A stretch of DNA of 64,000 bases from Candidatus Martarchaeota archaeon (GTDB taxonomy: Archaea > Micrarchaeota > Micrarchaeia > Micrarchaeales > Micrarchaeaceae). Shown piece by piece: positions 29,129-39,546 of the stretch. Below the pieces are notes generated by a model, which saw only the letters and a list, made by a program, of their open reading frames with translations, made no database searches and had not been told where the DNA came from. The stretch is from NCBI GenBank assembly GCA_023485545.1, contig JAMCZI010000028.1, positions 1-64,000 on the forward strand, read 5' to 3'. The position numbers and the translations under genes are program-made. How positions within the stretch are numbered: position 1 is the stretch's first letter; each line of letters starts with the position of its first letter.

Positions 29129-31315
29129 ATGTCAGTTCTCATAGTCTCGGAGAAGCCGAGCGTTGCGTTGAGGATATCACAAGCGCTTAGCGGCGGCACG
29201 GCTGAAAGGAAAAGCTCATCAGGAAAGGTCAGCTACTACATGTTCAAGAGGGACGGCGACGAAGTGTACGTCGCCGCTGCTGCCGGTCACCTCTTCACCC
29301 TGAAGCAGACCAGTAGGGAGCGCGACTATCCGGCGCTCGACATAGCGTGGGCGCCTTCATACGAGGTTGGGACCAAGTCTTCGCACACAAAGGCATACCT
29401 GGACCTTCTTTCGAGCATAGGCAAGAAGTGCGACTCATTCATAAACGCATGCGACTTCGACGTCGAGGGCACCGTGATAGGCACGAACATAATAAAGTAC
29501 ATAGCAGGGGAGAGATTCCAGAAAGTGTCGAAGAGGATGAAGTTTTCCACCACCACGACACCAGACCTCACCGATGCTTATGCTAATCTGATGCCGCCTG
29601 ACATGGGCAACTTCTATGCTGGCGAGGCGCGCCACATGCTCGACTGGCTCTGGGGAATAAACTTCAGCAGGGCGCTGACCAGGGCCGCCGTCGGAAGGAG
29701 CTTCAGCAAGTCCCTTAGCATAGGCAGGGTGCAGGGACCAGCGCTCGCCATGCTGGCGAAGCACGAGCTCGAAATATCAAGGTTTGTCTCCCGCCCGTTC
29801 TGGCGCGTCACCGCTGCCGCAGAGGGCATAGAGTTTGCCAGCCTGCGCGGCGACATGTACGACGAGAAAGTTGCTTCATCCACGCTGTCAAAAGCCAACT
29901 CCTCGAAAGATTCAGGCACGGTAGAGAAGATAGAAAAATCAGAACGCAATATCAAGCCTTATCCACCTTTCGATCTTACATCGCTCCAGCTCGAGGCGAG
30001 CCACGTGCTTCACTACGATCCCTCAAGGACTCTCGCGATAGCACAGTCGCTTTACGAGCGCTCCTACATCTCATATCCGAGGACATCTTCGCAGAAATTG
30101 CCCGCGACGCTTGGCCTGGGAAAGATAATAAGCGCGCTGTCCAAGAATCCAGAATATGCTGCATATGCGCAGAGCCTCGTGAAGCAGAATAGGTTCAGGC
30201 CATTAGAAGGCAAGAAATCCGACGAGGCGCACCCCGCAATATTTCCCACCGGCGAGGAGCCAAAGGCTCTCAGCAAGGAGGAGCAGCGCCTGTACGACCT
30301 TATAACTAGAAGGTTCCTGGCGTGTTTCGGCGAGGACGCGCAGATGTCCCTCGAGAAGGTCACAGTCTCATTCGGCGGCGAGCTGTTTGGTGCGAACGGC
30401 CACAAGACTGTAAAGAAGGGCTGGCGTGAAATCTATACATTCATACAGGACGAGGAGAAGGAACTCCCGCAATTCAGGCAGGGCGGAAAAATATCCGCTT
30501 CTGCAATAGAGAAAAAAGAGCTGCAAACCCAGCCTCCGAAGCGGTATACGAAAGCAGGGCTCATATCAGAGCTTGAGAAGCGTGACCTTGGGACCAAGGC
30601 GACACGCGCATCGATAATAGACACCCTTTTCAAAAGAGGCTACGTTGACGGTTCAAGCATAAAGGTGACGCCATTCGGCATGAAGGTGTACGAGACGCTT
30701 TCAAGCAACTGCAGCATGATAGTCGACGAGAACACAACTAGGGCGCTCGAGCGCGACATGGAGCAGATAAGTGCGGGCAGGAAGACAGAGTCCGAAGTGA
30801 TTGAGGAGGGCAAGCGCATGCTCATAGACGCGTTGAAGGTGTTCGACAGCAACATATCGAAGATATCAGAGGACCTGAGGGGCGCAATGCGCGAGAACGT
30901 CAAGGTGCTGGGCAAGTGCCCGCGGGACGGCGGAGACCTCATAATACGTTTTTCAAGGGCCGGCAAGGCATTCGTCGCCTGCTCCAACTATCCAAATTGC
31001 ACGAATACCTATTCGCTGCCGCAGAAGGCGAAGATTGAGCCAACCGGCAAGGTATGCGAACATTGCCACACCCCGTTCATAAGGGTGTTCAGGGTCGGAA
31101 GGCGTCCGTTCGAGATGGACCTGGACCCAAACTGCGTGACGAAAAAGGACTGGGGCAAGCCGCGTGAGCAAGCGCCCAAGCCGGTTCCAGCTCAAGACAA
31201 AGCCGCCCCGGCAAAGAAAAAATCTCGGCCGAAGCGCAGCACAAAGCAAAAATCCAAAAAGGCGCCCGCGAGGTCTAGCAAAAAAAGCGCGAAGCAGGTG
31301 AACAACGATGACTGA
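29129..31315 (+). CDS. topA: Type IA DNA topoisomerase I
   Basis: TOPRIM VSEKPSVALRI, DFDVEGTVIG, active-site YISYPRTSSQ, C-terminal CPRDGGDLIIR..CSNYPNC zinc ribbon and Lys/Arg tail. Confidence 0.95.
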   Translation: MSVLIVSEKPSVALRISQALSGGTAERKSSSGKVSYYMFKRDGDEVYVAAAAGHLFTLKQTSRERDYPALDIAWAPSYEVGTKSSHTKAYLDLLSSIGKKCDSFINACDFDVEGTVIGTNIIKYIAGERFQKVSKRMKFSTTTTPDLTDAYANLMPPDMGNFYAGEARHMLDWLWGINFSRALTRAAVGRSFSKSLSIGRVQGPALAMLAKHELEISRFVSRPFWRVTAAAEGIEFASLRGDMYDEKVASSTLSKANSSKDSGTVEKIEKSERNIKPYPPFDLTSLQLEASHVLHYDPSRTLAIAQSLYERSYISYPRTSSQKLPATLGLGKIISALSKNPEYAAYAQSLVKQNRFRPLEGKKSDEAHPAIFPTGEEPKALSKEEQRLYDLITRRFLACFGEDAQMSLEKVTVSFGGELFGANGHKTVKKGWREIYTFIQDEEKELPQFRQGGKISASAIEKKELQTQPPKRYTKAGLISELEKRDLGTKATRASIIDTLFKRGYVDGSSIKVTPFGMKVYETLSSNCSMIVDENTTRALERDMEQISAGRKTESEVIEEGKRMLIDALKVFDSNISKISEDLRGAMRENVKVLGKCPRDGGDLIIRFSRAGKAFVACSNYPNCTNTYSLPQKAKIEPTGKVCEHCHTPFIRVFRVGRRPFEMDLDPNCVTKKDWGKPREQAPKPVPAQDKAAPAKKKSRPKRSTKQKSKKAPARSSKKSAKQVNNDD

Positions 31316-31901
31316 CTGGCTTGTCACGGACGCATACAGGCATCTAAAGCGCGGCCCGCAGGTGATACTGCCTAAGGATATAGGCCTGATACTCGGCTAT
31401 TCGGGGGTAGGCAAGCACAGCAGGTGCATAGATGCCGGAACGGGCAGCGGCTGGCTGGCGGTAGCTCTGGCGCGTGTTGCGGGCGAGGTGGTGAGCTACG
31501 ACATCCGTGAAGATTTCCTCAGCATAGCGAAGAAGAACGCCGCAATGCTGCAGCTTGACAACCTTGAACTGAAAGTTGGCGACTTTTCGAAACGTGTGAG
31601 CGAGAAGAGCGCCAGCTTTGACTTGGTAACGCTTGACATGCCCAACTCTGACAAATGCCTCAGGAACGCAAGGCGTCTGCTTAAGCCTGGCGGCATGGTG
31701 GTAGGGTATCTGCCGCATTCTGAGCAGCTGAACAAGTTCGTCTCGGTGATGGAAAAGCTTGGCTTTGAAAAGATATTCTCGCTGGAGCCGATAATACGCG
31801 ATATGCTGGTCCGTTCAGACGGCACTAGGCCGTCTACGAAGGGGGTATGGCATACCGCGTACCTATCCTTTGGGTTCAAACCGCATGCGAACCAGGTATA
31901 A
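31308..31901 (+). CDS. TrmI-like tRNA (adenine-N1)-methyltransferase
   Basis: CIDAGTGSGWLAVALARV, VVSYDIREDFLSIAKKN, FDLVTLDMP. Confidence 0.82.
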   Translation: MTDWLVTDAYRHLKRGPQVILPKDIGLILGYSGVGKHSRCIDAGTGSGWLAVALARVAGEVVSYDIREDFLSIAKKNAAMLQLDNLELKVGDFSKRVSEKSASFDLVTLDMPNSDKCLRNARRLLKPGGMVVGYLPHSEQLNKFVSVMEKLGFEKIFSLEPIIRDMLVRSDGTRPSTKGVWHTAYLSFGFKPHANQV

Positions 31902-31941
31902 ACAGTATTTATTATTTATTGGTAATAACTGTTAGAGGCGT

Positions 31942-34719
31942 ATGCGATCGGGAGGGACAGTTGCTGGCAATAAAGCACAGATAGCGGTGGAGTTCGTAAT
32001 AGTGTACTCTCTTGTGCTTCTCATCTTCATACTCATATTCGCGCTCGTGGCAACGGAGCAGGCGTCCCTCATAACAGAGCAGCAGAGCGGCGCGATAGAA
32101 CTCCTTACCGAGAGCATAGCAGGGTACATAAACCAGGCAGTGACTGCAGGCAACGGCTATTCCACCAATGTATCAATTCCTGGCACAATCTCTTCCACTC
32201 CATATACGCTTGAGCTGTCGGATACCGGCGTAATCATAACTAAGATGTCCCTCGCGAAGCAGGTCATAACCGCCGAGGCATTCAGCTCTGCGAGGAACAT
32301 AGTGGTGAACAGCACCCTCGTGGACTCGGCTGACGGCATAAACGTATATTCCGTGCCAGTATACAAGGGTGTGATACAGATATCAAATTCGCACGGCATA
32401 ATATACATAGACGAGCCTCCTCCCTCTGTGATAGGCATGCCGGGAAGCGCCGTGCTCACAAAATTATTTTCGTCATACATAGGGAATTTTAGCAGCACAT
32501 CTGCATATGATCCAGGCTGCGGCCCTTATAGTGCAAGCAGCAGCTCTTGCATAGTTGCGAACGTTCCGATATCCGGCACCAGCCCAGAATTCACCGTGGC
32601 TGGATGGATGAACATACCGGGATTGACAGGGGGACAGTCGTGGACAGAGCCATTCGTAGGATTCAACAACTACCAGGCTTTGGGACTTCTGGCGAGTGGC
32701 GCGGGGATGGTGCTGCACAGGTGCTCTTCCGCAGACACCTCCGTAAACATAAACGGTGTTACAAACTTCGGCAAATGGAACTTCTTTGCAGTATCAGTGA
32801 ACTCGCCCAATTACTTCTTCCAGTATGGAAGCCTGAACGCATCTACCACAAACACCAATTCATGGAGCAATTCAAATCAGATAATGATAGGCGGGCAATT
32901 CATGGACTGTGACGGAAACCCATTCATAGGAAAGCTAGCCAACATACAGGTGTACTCCACCGCCCTTACGCCCAGCCAGCTGTATACTATGTACTCCGAA
33001 GGGATGGGCGCGGCACCAATCAACGTGACCCACCTTGCGGGCTGGTGGCCGCTCGCCAATAACACGGACGACTACAGCAGCTACGCAGACCAGGGCACGG
33101 CATATGGCCCTATATCCTATCCGTATACATCAGAGTTCAGGGCGAGAGTCCTGAATTTCAACGGCTCTGCGTCTGCAGGCACCCTGGTCGGCTTTGTGTC
33201 CAGCAATGGTATGATAAATGATGCGGGGCGCAGCCTGGCTGAATATACGCCAGCCGATGGCAATCTCACCGTATTCATAAATTCAAACTCCCCATCCAAA
33301 TCAAACCTTACGATGGTAGTGTTCAACGGCAACACAAGCACTGAAGCCAACCTCTCCGCATGGTACCCTCTTGACAGGGGATACGGTATCAGGGCGCTGG
33401 ACCTGAGCACGCACTACCTCAACGGCAGCTTCTCTGGCGGAAAATGGCTGCCGATGGAGAACAACGTCACAACTCTTTCAGGCGCGTACTTCAATGGCGC
33501 AAACAGCATTGTCAAATCATCAATAATCGAAAAAACTGTAAGCGGAGTCACTCTTTCGGCGTGGGTAAACAGCACAGGCACCGGGCAGTTCCCCCAGAAC
33601 ATATTCGAGATAAACGGCACCCCATATACCACACAGACGTTGAGCATAGAGTCCGATTCTGCGACATCAAATGCAGTAATAGCCTGGGGCAACATAGCAA
33701 ACACATTCTCGGATTCGTATTCCGGCAATCTTCCATCAAAAGGCAGGGAATACATGGTGACTGGCGTGTGGAACGGCACGAACGACACGCTGCAGATATA
33801 CATAAACGGGCTGATGGTTGCAAGCGGGCCAGAAAATGGGACGAGGTTTGCGGCATTGACCAACATTAACATTGGAGGCAGCTATACGGGCGTATACAGC
33901 TTCAATGGAATGATATCCAATGTGCAGCTGTACTCTCAGCCATTGGGTGCGGCGGAGATAGGCCAGCTTTTCCTGCAGGGCCCGGCCAGCGTGCCGATAG
34001 CAGGGGCTAATCTCGAAGGCTGGTGGCCATTTTCTGGAGGGTTCTCAGATTATAGCGCTTCGCCAAGCCCAGCACACCAGTCAAATGTTGTACTAAAGAC
34101 TTTCGGTTATTCCAACAACACACTGCCTTCCATCTCGGTGCCATCATTCAACGGGCTGGACGGTTCAATAAGCCTACCGTCATTCAATGCACTCGACGGC
34201 AAGGGGTCTTTCTCTGTAAGCACATGGCTTGAATACTCCGGGGGTTCAAAGTACTTTTCGCAGAACCCATACCCAGTTGGCTGGGGAGGCTGCACCACTG
34301 GGTTCATGTTCGCACCACCTAGCAACATCACATTCGTTTACTGGTACGGCTCCTCTGCCCCAACATCCGCCGGCTGCCCGCCGAGCCCCAATGGCGCGAT
34401 ATCCCCATCCTCAATAGGCCTGAAGCAGGGCCAGTGGTATCTGCTCACAGCTACGTACAACTCGATAGAAGGAAACCTCTCCCTTTATGTGAATGGGCAG
34501 CTGTATTCCAGCGCCTTCATGCCGTCGGGCGTCTATCCTGGCGATTTCTCCGAGACCGGCTATGTGGGCGACACTCTGGACGGCAACACTGGCACGCAGT
34601 ACTTCAATGGCTCCATCACCGACCTGCAGGTATACAACACATCGCTGACTAAGCTGCAGGTCGGGCAGCTATATGAGGAGGGCATCCCAATGCTTAAGAG
34701 GGTCAACATATCGGTGTAG
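31942..34719 (+). CDS. Giant pilin-like surface protein with class III-like N-terminus and multiple LamG modules
   Basis: N-terminal GNKAQIAVEFVIVYSLVLLIFILIF; repeated (N/D)xQVY..LYxEG..GWWPL modules. Confidence 0.8.
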   Translation: MRSGGTVAGNKAQIAVEFVIVYSLVLLIFILIFALVATEQASLITEQQSGAIELLTESIAGYINQAVTAGNGYSTNVSIPGTISSTPYTLELSDTGVIITKMSLAKQVITAEAFSSARNIVVNSTLVDSADGINVYSVPVYKGVIQISNSHGIIYIDEPPPSVIGMPGSAVLTKLFSSYIGNFSSTSAYDPGCGPYSASSSSCIVANVPISGTSPEFTVAGWMNIPGLTGGQSWTEPFVGFNNYQALGLLASGAGMVLHRCSSADTSVNINGVTNFGKWNFFAVSVNSPNYFFQYGSLNASTTNTNSWSNSNQIMIGGQFMDCDGNPFIGKLANIQVYSTALTPSQLYTMYSEGMGAAPINVTHLAGWWPLANNTDDYSSYADQGTAYGPISYPYTSEFRARVLNFNGSASAGTLVGFVSSNGMINDAGRSLAEYTPADGNLTVFINSNSPSKSNLTMVVFNGNTSTEANLSAWYPLDRGYGIRALDLSTHYLNGSFSGGKWLPMENNVTTLSGAYFNGANSIVKSSIIEKTVSGVTLSAWVNSTGTGQFPQNIFEINGTPYTTQTLSIESDSATSNAVIAWGNIANTFSDSYSGNLPSKGREYMVTGVWNGTNDTLQIYINGLMVASGPENGTRFAALTNINIGGSYTGVYSFNGMISNVQLYSQPLGAAEIGQLFLQGPASVPIAGANLEGWWPFSGGFSDYSASPSPAHQSNVVLKTFGYSNNTLPSISVPSFNGLDGSISLPSFNALDGKGSFSVSTWLEYSGGSKYFSQNPYPVGWGGCTTGFMFAPPSNITFVYWYGSSAPTSAGCPPSPNGAISPSSIGLKQGQWYLLTATYNSIEGNLSLYVNGQLYSSAFMPSGVYPGDFSETGYVGDTLDGNTGTQYFNGSITDLQVYNTSLTKLQVGQLYEEGIPMLKRVNISV

Positions 34720-34721
34720 CA

Positions 34722-35261
34722 ATGTCAAATATGAAAATGCAGTTCTGGAGCTTCGACGTCATATTCGCGATAGTCATATTCACTGTCGCCATGACCATAC
34801 TCGCGTTCACGTGGTATAACGTGAATTCGGAGCTTGCAATAAGCTCGAGCGGCTCCGGGACGATAATGCAGCTCCAGTCTCAGGTCCTGTCGCAAGCCCT
34901 ACTCTCTGAAGGCTATCCTGCCCATTGGTATTCTCAGGTAAACCTCAGCGATCCTTCGACATGGCAAAAGATAAGCGTCGGGATAGAGGCATCGAACGGT
35001 ACTGAGATATCTTCCAAAAAGCTGTATACATTCATGGCAATGGCAGCATCCGACTACGGGCTGACAAAGCAGCTGCTCGGGGTAAGCTACAATTATTACA
35101 TAATAATATACAATAGCGAGATAAACATAACCATCGGACTTAATCCTTCTACAAATGCGGCGCTTACCACGTACGTGATAAGCCGCTACAGCTACATAGA
35201 CGGCCAACCAGTCAGGATAAAGATAATGCTATGGACTAATACGCAGTCTGCGGTGGTATGA
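34722..35261 (+). CDS. Small pilin-like protein
   Basis: Short N-terminus then a single hydrophobic helix (FWSFDVIFAIVIFTVAMTILAFTW); between the LamG genes. Confidence 0.6.
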   Translation: MSNMKMQFWSFDVIFAIVIFTVAMTILAFTWYNVNSELAISSSGSGTIMQLQSQVLSQALLSEGYPAHWYSQVNLSDPSTWQKISVGIEASNGTEISSKKLYTFMAMAASDYGLTKQLLGVSYNYYIIIYNSEINITIGLNPSTNAALTTYVISRYSYIDGQPVRIKIMLWTNTQSAVV

Positions 35262-35262
35262 G

Positions 35263-36993
35263 ATGAACAAAAACATGAAGGGCTTCATATTCACTGTAGA
35301 CGCGATATTCTCGCTTATAATTGCGACAGCGGCGATAGCGATTCTGCTATACTCCCATTTCACTCCTGCAAGCTCTTACTCCGCACCTTCAATAGAATCG
35401 CAGTCGGTTGCGCAGGGCCTGATAAGCACCAGCGCCGGAAGCCTTCTATCCGAGAAGGCATTCAATCCCCCATTTCTCAGCCCGTATCTGGAGAACGGCT
35501 CTGGTGCCGAAGTTGCGGCGTTTGACGGCATAAACAGCGGCATAAGCTTTGGTTCTACAAGCCTGCTCAACCCTGCATCGAACGTCACTCTCTCGGCATG
35601 GGTGTACGTGAGCAATTATTCCTCCAACGCGCGCGACGGCGCAGGGATTATAAGCAAGGGCAGCCAGTACGAGATATCCGTAAATTCAATAGGTTACGCT
35701 GTCGTCGATGGCGTACTTGCAATAACTCCTGTGTATTCGAACATAAAAGTCCCGCTAGACAAATGGACCCACATTACAGGGGAATTGTCTGATAACGGAA
35801 CTGCGGAGATATGCGTCAACACATCATGCAATTCAGCAAGCGGCGCAGCTGAAACATCACTATCAACTTCTTCAGATCCGCTTCAGATAGGCAACGGCAC
35901 AATACCATCCTCATCGATAGGGTCGCTGTACTTCGATGGCTACATATCCAACGCGCAGGTTTACGACAGGCCGCTCAGCTACAACCAGATAAGCACGCTT
36001 GTTTCAGAGGGACTGTTTGGCAACCCAGTCAACGGCTCCTCGCTTGCGGGCTGGTGGCCATTGAGCGGCAACCCTAACCCGTACAACATGTCAGGGTCTT
36101 CGAGCGGCTACGTTGGCTATGTCAACACAGGCATATTGCCATTCGGCACTATTAACGCCTCACCATCATGGAGTCTGCTCAACACCATGACAAGCGCGTA
36201 TGTGGACGGCGATGGCCCGGAAGGCTCGCTTATATACTCCTCCAGCCAGAATATGAGCGGCTCAGGCTTATTCATAAACGGCACCTACGCTTCATCAATT
36301 TACAGCGCTTACTTCACAGGATCGTCCAACGTCAACATACCTGAATCAAGGCTCATATCATCGCCCACGTTCAGCGTCTCATTGTGGTTCGAGCAGCAGT
36401 CTCCCTCAACATACAACTACATGAACATACTATCCATAAGCGGCATGTATTCAGCGTTCCTTGACAGCACAAACTTGCTCTGGAGCGGCTTCCCGGGCAG
36501 GTCGATAGGCGTCGTAAATCCATCAATCGGAACATGGTACAACCTCGTCGCGGTGGACAACGGCACATACTGCTGGAGCTATATTAACGGCGCAGAGTCC
36601 GGGGGCGCATGGCCTTGCTCGCCGAGTTCAGCATCCGCATCTAGCCTCTGCATAGGCTGCAACAATTTCATAGGATACATAAGCAACGTGCAGCTCTACG
36701 GTTCTGTTCTTTCGTCTGCGCAGGCTGCAAGCTTGTACTCAGAGGGCATGGGTGCTCCGCCACTAATGGGTGCGCCATTGTCAGGCTGGTGGCCCCTCGC
36801 TGGAAATGCTTTCGACCTCTCCAAAAACTTTGACTCGGGGAACGAATCAGGCGTGGTATTCCGCGCTTCCGGATACTATCCATATTCATACTCACAGAGC
36901 AGCGAAGTCAGCGCCATAACCATACCGGTAAGCGCAACTTCCCCCGGCAAGCAGAGTGAAATATATAATTCCACAGTGGTAGAATGGAAATGA
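35263..36993 (+). CDS. Pilin-like/TM-anchored LamG-domain surface protein
   Basis: MNKNMKGFIFTVDAIFSLIIATAAIAILLYSHF; two LamG modules ending GWWPL. Confidence 0.75.
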   Translation: MNKNMKGFIFTVDAIFSLIIATAAIAILLYSHFTPASSYSAPSIESQSVAQGLISTSAGSLLSEKAFNPPFLSPYLENGSGAEVAAFDGINSGISFGSTSLLNPASNVTLSAWVYVSNYSSNARDGAGIISKGSQYEISVNSIGYAVVDGVLAITPVYSNIKVPLDKWTHITGELSDNGTAEICVNTSCNSASGAAETSLSTSSDPLQIGNGTIPSSSIGSLYFDGYISNAQVYDRPLSYNQISTLVSEGLFGNPVNGSSLAGWWPLSGNPNPYNMSGSSSGYVGYVNTGILPFGTINASPSWSLLNTMTSAYVDGDGPEGSLIYSSSQNMSGSGLFINGTYASSIYSAYFTGSSNVNIPESRLISSPTFSVSLWFEQQSPSTYNYMNILSISGMYSAFLDSTNLLWSGFPGRSIGVVNPSIGTWYNLVAVDNGTYCWSYINGAESGGAWPCSPSSASASSLCIGCNNFIGYISNVQLYGSVLSSAQAASLYSEGMGAPPLMGAPLSGWWPLAGNAFDLSKNFDSGNESGVVFRASGYYPYSYSQSSEVSAITIPVSATSPGKQSEIYNSTVVEWK

Positions 36994-38549
36994 AAAGGAC
37001 AAAGGCTAAGCAGAAGAAGGGCATACTGCTGACTCTACTGATGCTTATCATATTCATACTCATGATCTCTGAGCTTGTGTCCTACGTGCTTACAAACATA
37101 AGCTATAATGAAATAGCAACAAGGACATCGATAGCGATAAACACTGCTGCATTCAGCACATCCCTGACCTCCGGCATAGCCAGCGACATGCAGTACTCTA
37201 TGTATGCGGCCATGCAAAGGCTGTACTCGCAGGGCGTACCGATATCCAATTCCCCATACGGAAACAATGCGGCCGTCAAATACCTCTACTCAATGATATA
37301 CAACGGCACTGAGAACGGCGCAGTAGACAACTCACTGGTCAACTCCTCCATTGTAAATTATGTGCCAGCGATGGAAAAACATGCATCTGTGCTGGGCTTC
37401 AGCCTTAAGATACTCAACCCATCCATGCGCGTCTACGAAAACGGCACGTGGTCCATATCCTCAGAGTACACCGCCCTCGCCATAATAAATTCGTCATCCG
37501 GCACATTCACATACCCGATAAAAGCGGTAGCGACAGTGCCTTTGAGCGGCGTAAAAGCCGAATACATAATGCCAATAACATTTACCAACTATCAGGGCGT
37601 GGCAACGGCAACCCCATTCCAGCAGATCCTTCAGATAAACTCAAGCAGGTATTCCGGAATGGAAGCTTCAAACCTCGACAACATAGAATTCATCTACCCA
37701 AATGGCACAGTCATACCTTCATGGCTCGAGAGCGGCGCATCAAATTCAAGCGACAACAGCGTATACTGGCTCAAGCTCAACGGCATACCAGCTAACGGCT
37801 ACACGGAGGTGTACATGGTGTTCGCAAATCCAAGCAGGAATATGTTCAACCGCATCAATGTAGGCGAAGCCCCGCAGCTTTCTTGCGTCAATACTCCAAC
37901 ACGTTCGTGCTCCACGTACGCAGAATATGACGACGGAGCGAGCGTGTTCAACAATTACTGGAACTTCAACGGCACCGTGATGCCAAGCGGGTTCACGGAA
38001 TATACGGACGGGGGAGGTTCAGCATCAGTCGACAATGGGCTTTACTTAAGCCTGAGCGGCGGCTCATGCTCCCCTCCGAGCTATCTGTCATTCGTCTATG
38101 GCACGCCCATAAGTGCTTCCGGCACCATCGTCGAGACCTACAGCAACGGCACCAGAACGGCAGGCCCGACGGACCTTGGCATATACACTGGAAACAGCGA
38201 TTCTGCCGGGGGGTATGGCGGAGTCGCCAATACCTGGGGCTGGGGGTCCGGGACGATAGCAGGAGGATACGGCAACATAGGCAATCCATTTGACATAAGC
38301 TCAGGCAGCGGAGTCGCAAGCATGTACTGGATAAGCGAAGGGGACGAAGCTATAGGCTGGAATTACGATTTTGTTTCCAGCACAAACAACGCAGAGACGT
38401 ATTCAAACAGCCTTTACATGGCGATAGGAACTGGCCACTGCACTGGGGGCTCGGTAATGAACTACTACTGGCTTCGAACGCGCGCCTATCCGCCCAACGG
38501 CGTCATGCCCGTTGCGTCTATAGGCTCTCCTTCCCTATACATAAGCTGA
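36984..38549 (+). CDS. TM-anchored surface protein with DUF2341-like domain
   Basis: Basic N-terminus and TM helix; RYSGMEASNLDNIEFIYPNGTVIPSWLES..YWLKLNGIPANGYTEVYMVFAN. Confidence 0.72.
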   Translation: MEMKRTKAKQKKGILLTLLMLIIFILMISELVSYVLTNISYNEIATRTSIAINTAAFSTSLTSGIASDMQYSMYAAMQRLYSQGVPISNSPYGNNAAVKYLYSMIYNGTENGAVDNSLVNSSIVNYVPAMEKHASVLGFSLKILNPSMRVYENGTWSISSEYTALAIINSSSGTFTYPIKAVATVPLSGVKAEYIMPITFTNYQGVATATPFQQILQINSSRYSGMEASNLDNIEFIYPNGTVIPSWLESGASNSSDNSVYWLKLNGIPANGYTEVYMVFANPSRNMFNRINVGEAPQLSCVNTPTRSCSTYAEYDDGASVFNNYWNFNGTVMPSGFTEYTDGGGSASVDNGLYLSLSGGSCSPPSYLSFVYGTPISASGTIVETYSNGTRTAGPTDLGIYTGNSDSAGGYGGVANTWGWGSGTIAGGYGNIGNPFDISSGSGVASMYWISEGDEAIGWNYDFVSSTNNAETYSNSLYMAIGTGHCTGGSVMNYYWLRTRAYPPNGVMPVASIGSPSLYIS

Positions 38550-39542
38550 TCACAGGGAGCCAAGGCTTCCGAACATCGCCCCTATAACCGCGCTCACCAC
38601 ATAGAATATGCCAAGCCCCATCACCACGAATACCGGCAGAGTTCTTATCCCTTTTATCGCGCTGCCAGAGGCTATCGAAGACATTATTATGCTGGCGAAC
38701 CCAGTTATCACTATTATGGCCAGAATCGAGAAGGTATGATACGTCCCCGGAGTTATCTTTGGCGGCGACGGCTTCAGGAACGATATGCCTGCGGTTGGCA
38801 GGCCGTTCGGGTTTGCCGCAAGAATCCCTTTCCACACAGTATCAGTTATGAGTATCATCTGGCTGGTAAGCCCGTAAAGCACAGGCGCAGCGATGAGCCC
38901 TGCAAATGCTATGAATATGCTATACATCAGCATCTGCCCTGCTATCTCCTTCTGCGCAAGGTTCTGCGCCCTCAGGTCTTTCGATATCTGCTCCAGCAGG
39001 TCAGCCATTGCGCCTCCATACCTGAGTGCCTCTATCATCATCCTTATAGAGTGCGCCAGCTGGTATGACCTGTACTTCCTGCCAAGAGCAGTAAGCCCGT
39101 TCTCGAGCGTCTCCCCCGCGAACACGCTTCTCGCCATATCCTTTACGTCGTCGCTGAATATGCCGAAATCAGGCCTTGCTGCAAGAAGCAATGACCTGTC
39201 GAGCGCTATGCCGCTCCTGAGGTTTGCTGAAGCAATCTGGAAGTAATCTGGCAAGAATGCCTCTATCTTTGTCTTCCTTCCGTCTATCCTGTACTCTATG
39301 ACCATGTAGAAAGTCGCTATGACCGCGCCCCATCCGGCGATGCCTGCAGCGACAGATATTATTATATTGTACTTTTCTACGAGAAACATGATGGCGGCGA
39401 CCACTATCATCACGACCACGCCTCCCAGTATGAGCATCTGCAGTATGTTGTTCACTGAGCGCTTGCTTCCGGCTAGATCCATCTTCTTGGATAGCCATAT
39501 CGCCACATTCCTTGATACAAGCCTCTCGAAATTTATCGCCAT
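38550..39542 (-). CDS. Type II secretion F-domain (TadC/FlaJ-like) membrane protein
   Basis: FLPDYFQIASANLRSGIALDRSLLLAARPDFG..RYGGAMADLLEQISKDLR. Confidence 0.82.
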   Translation of the reverse strand: MAINFERLVSRNVAIWLSKKMDLAGSKRSVNNILQMLILGGVVVMIVVAAIMFLVEKYNIIISVAAGIAGWGAVIATFYMVIEYRIDGRKTKIEAFLPDYFQIASANLRSGIALDRSLLLAARPDFGIFSDDVKDMARSVFAGETLENGLTALGRKYRSYQLAHSIRMMIEALRYGGAMADLLEQISKDLRAQNLAQKEIAGQMLMYSIFIAFAGLIAAPVLYGLTSQMILITDTVWKGILAANPNGLPTAGISFLKPSPPKITPGTYHTFSILAIIVITGFASIIMSSIASGSAIKGIRTLPVFVVMGLGIFYVVSAVIGAMFGSLGSL

Positions 39543-39546
39543 TGCA

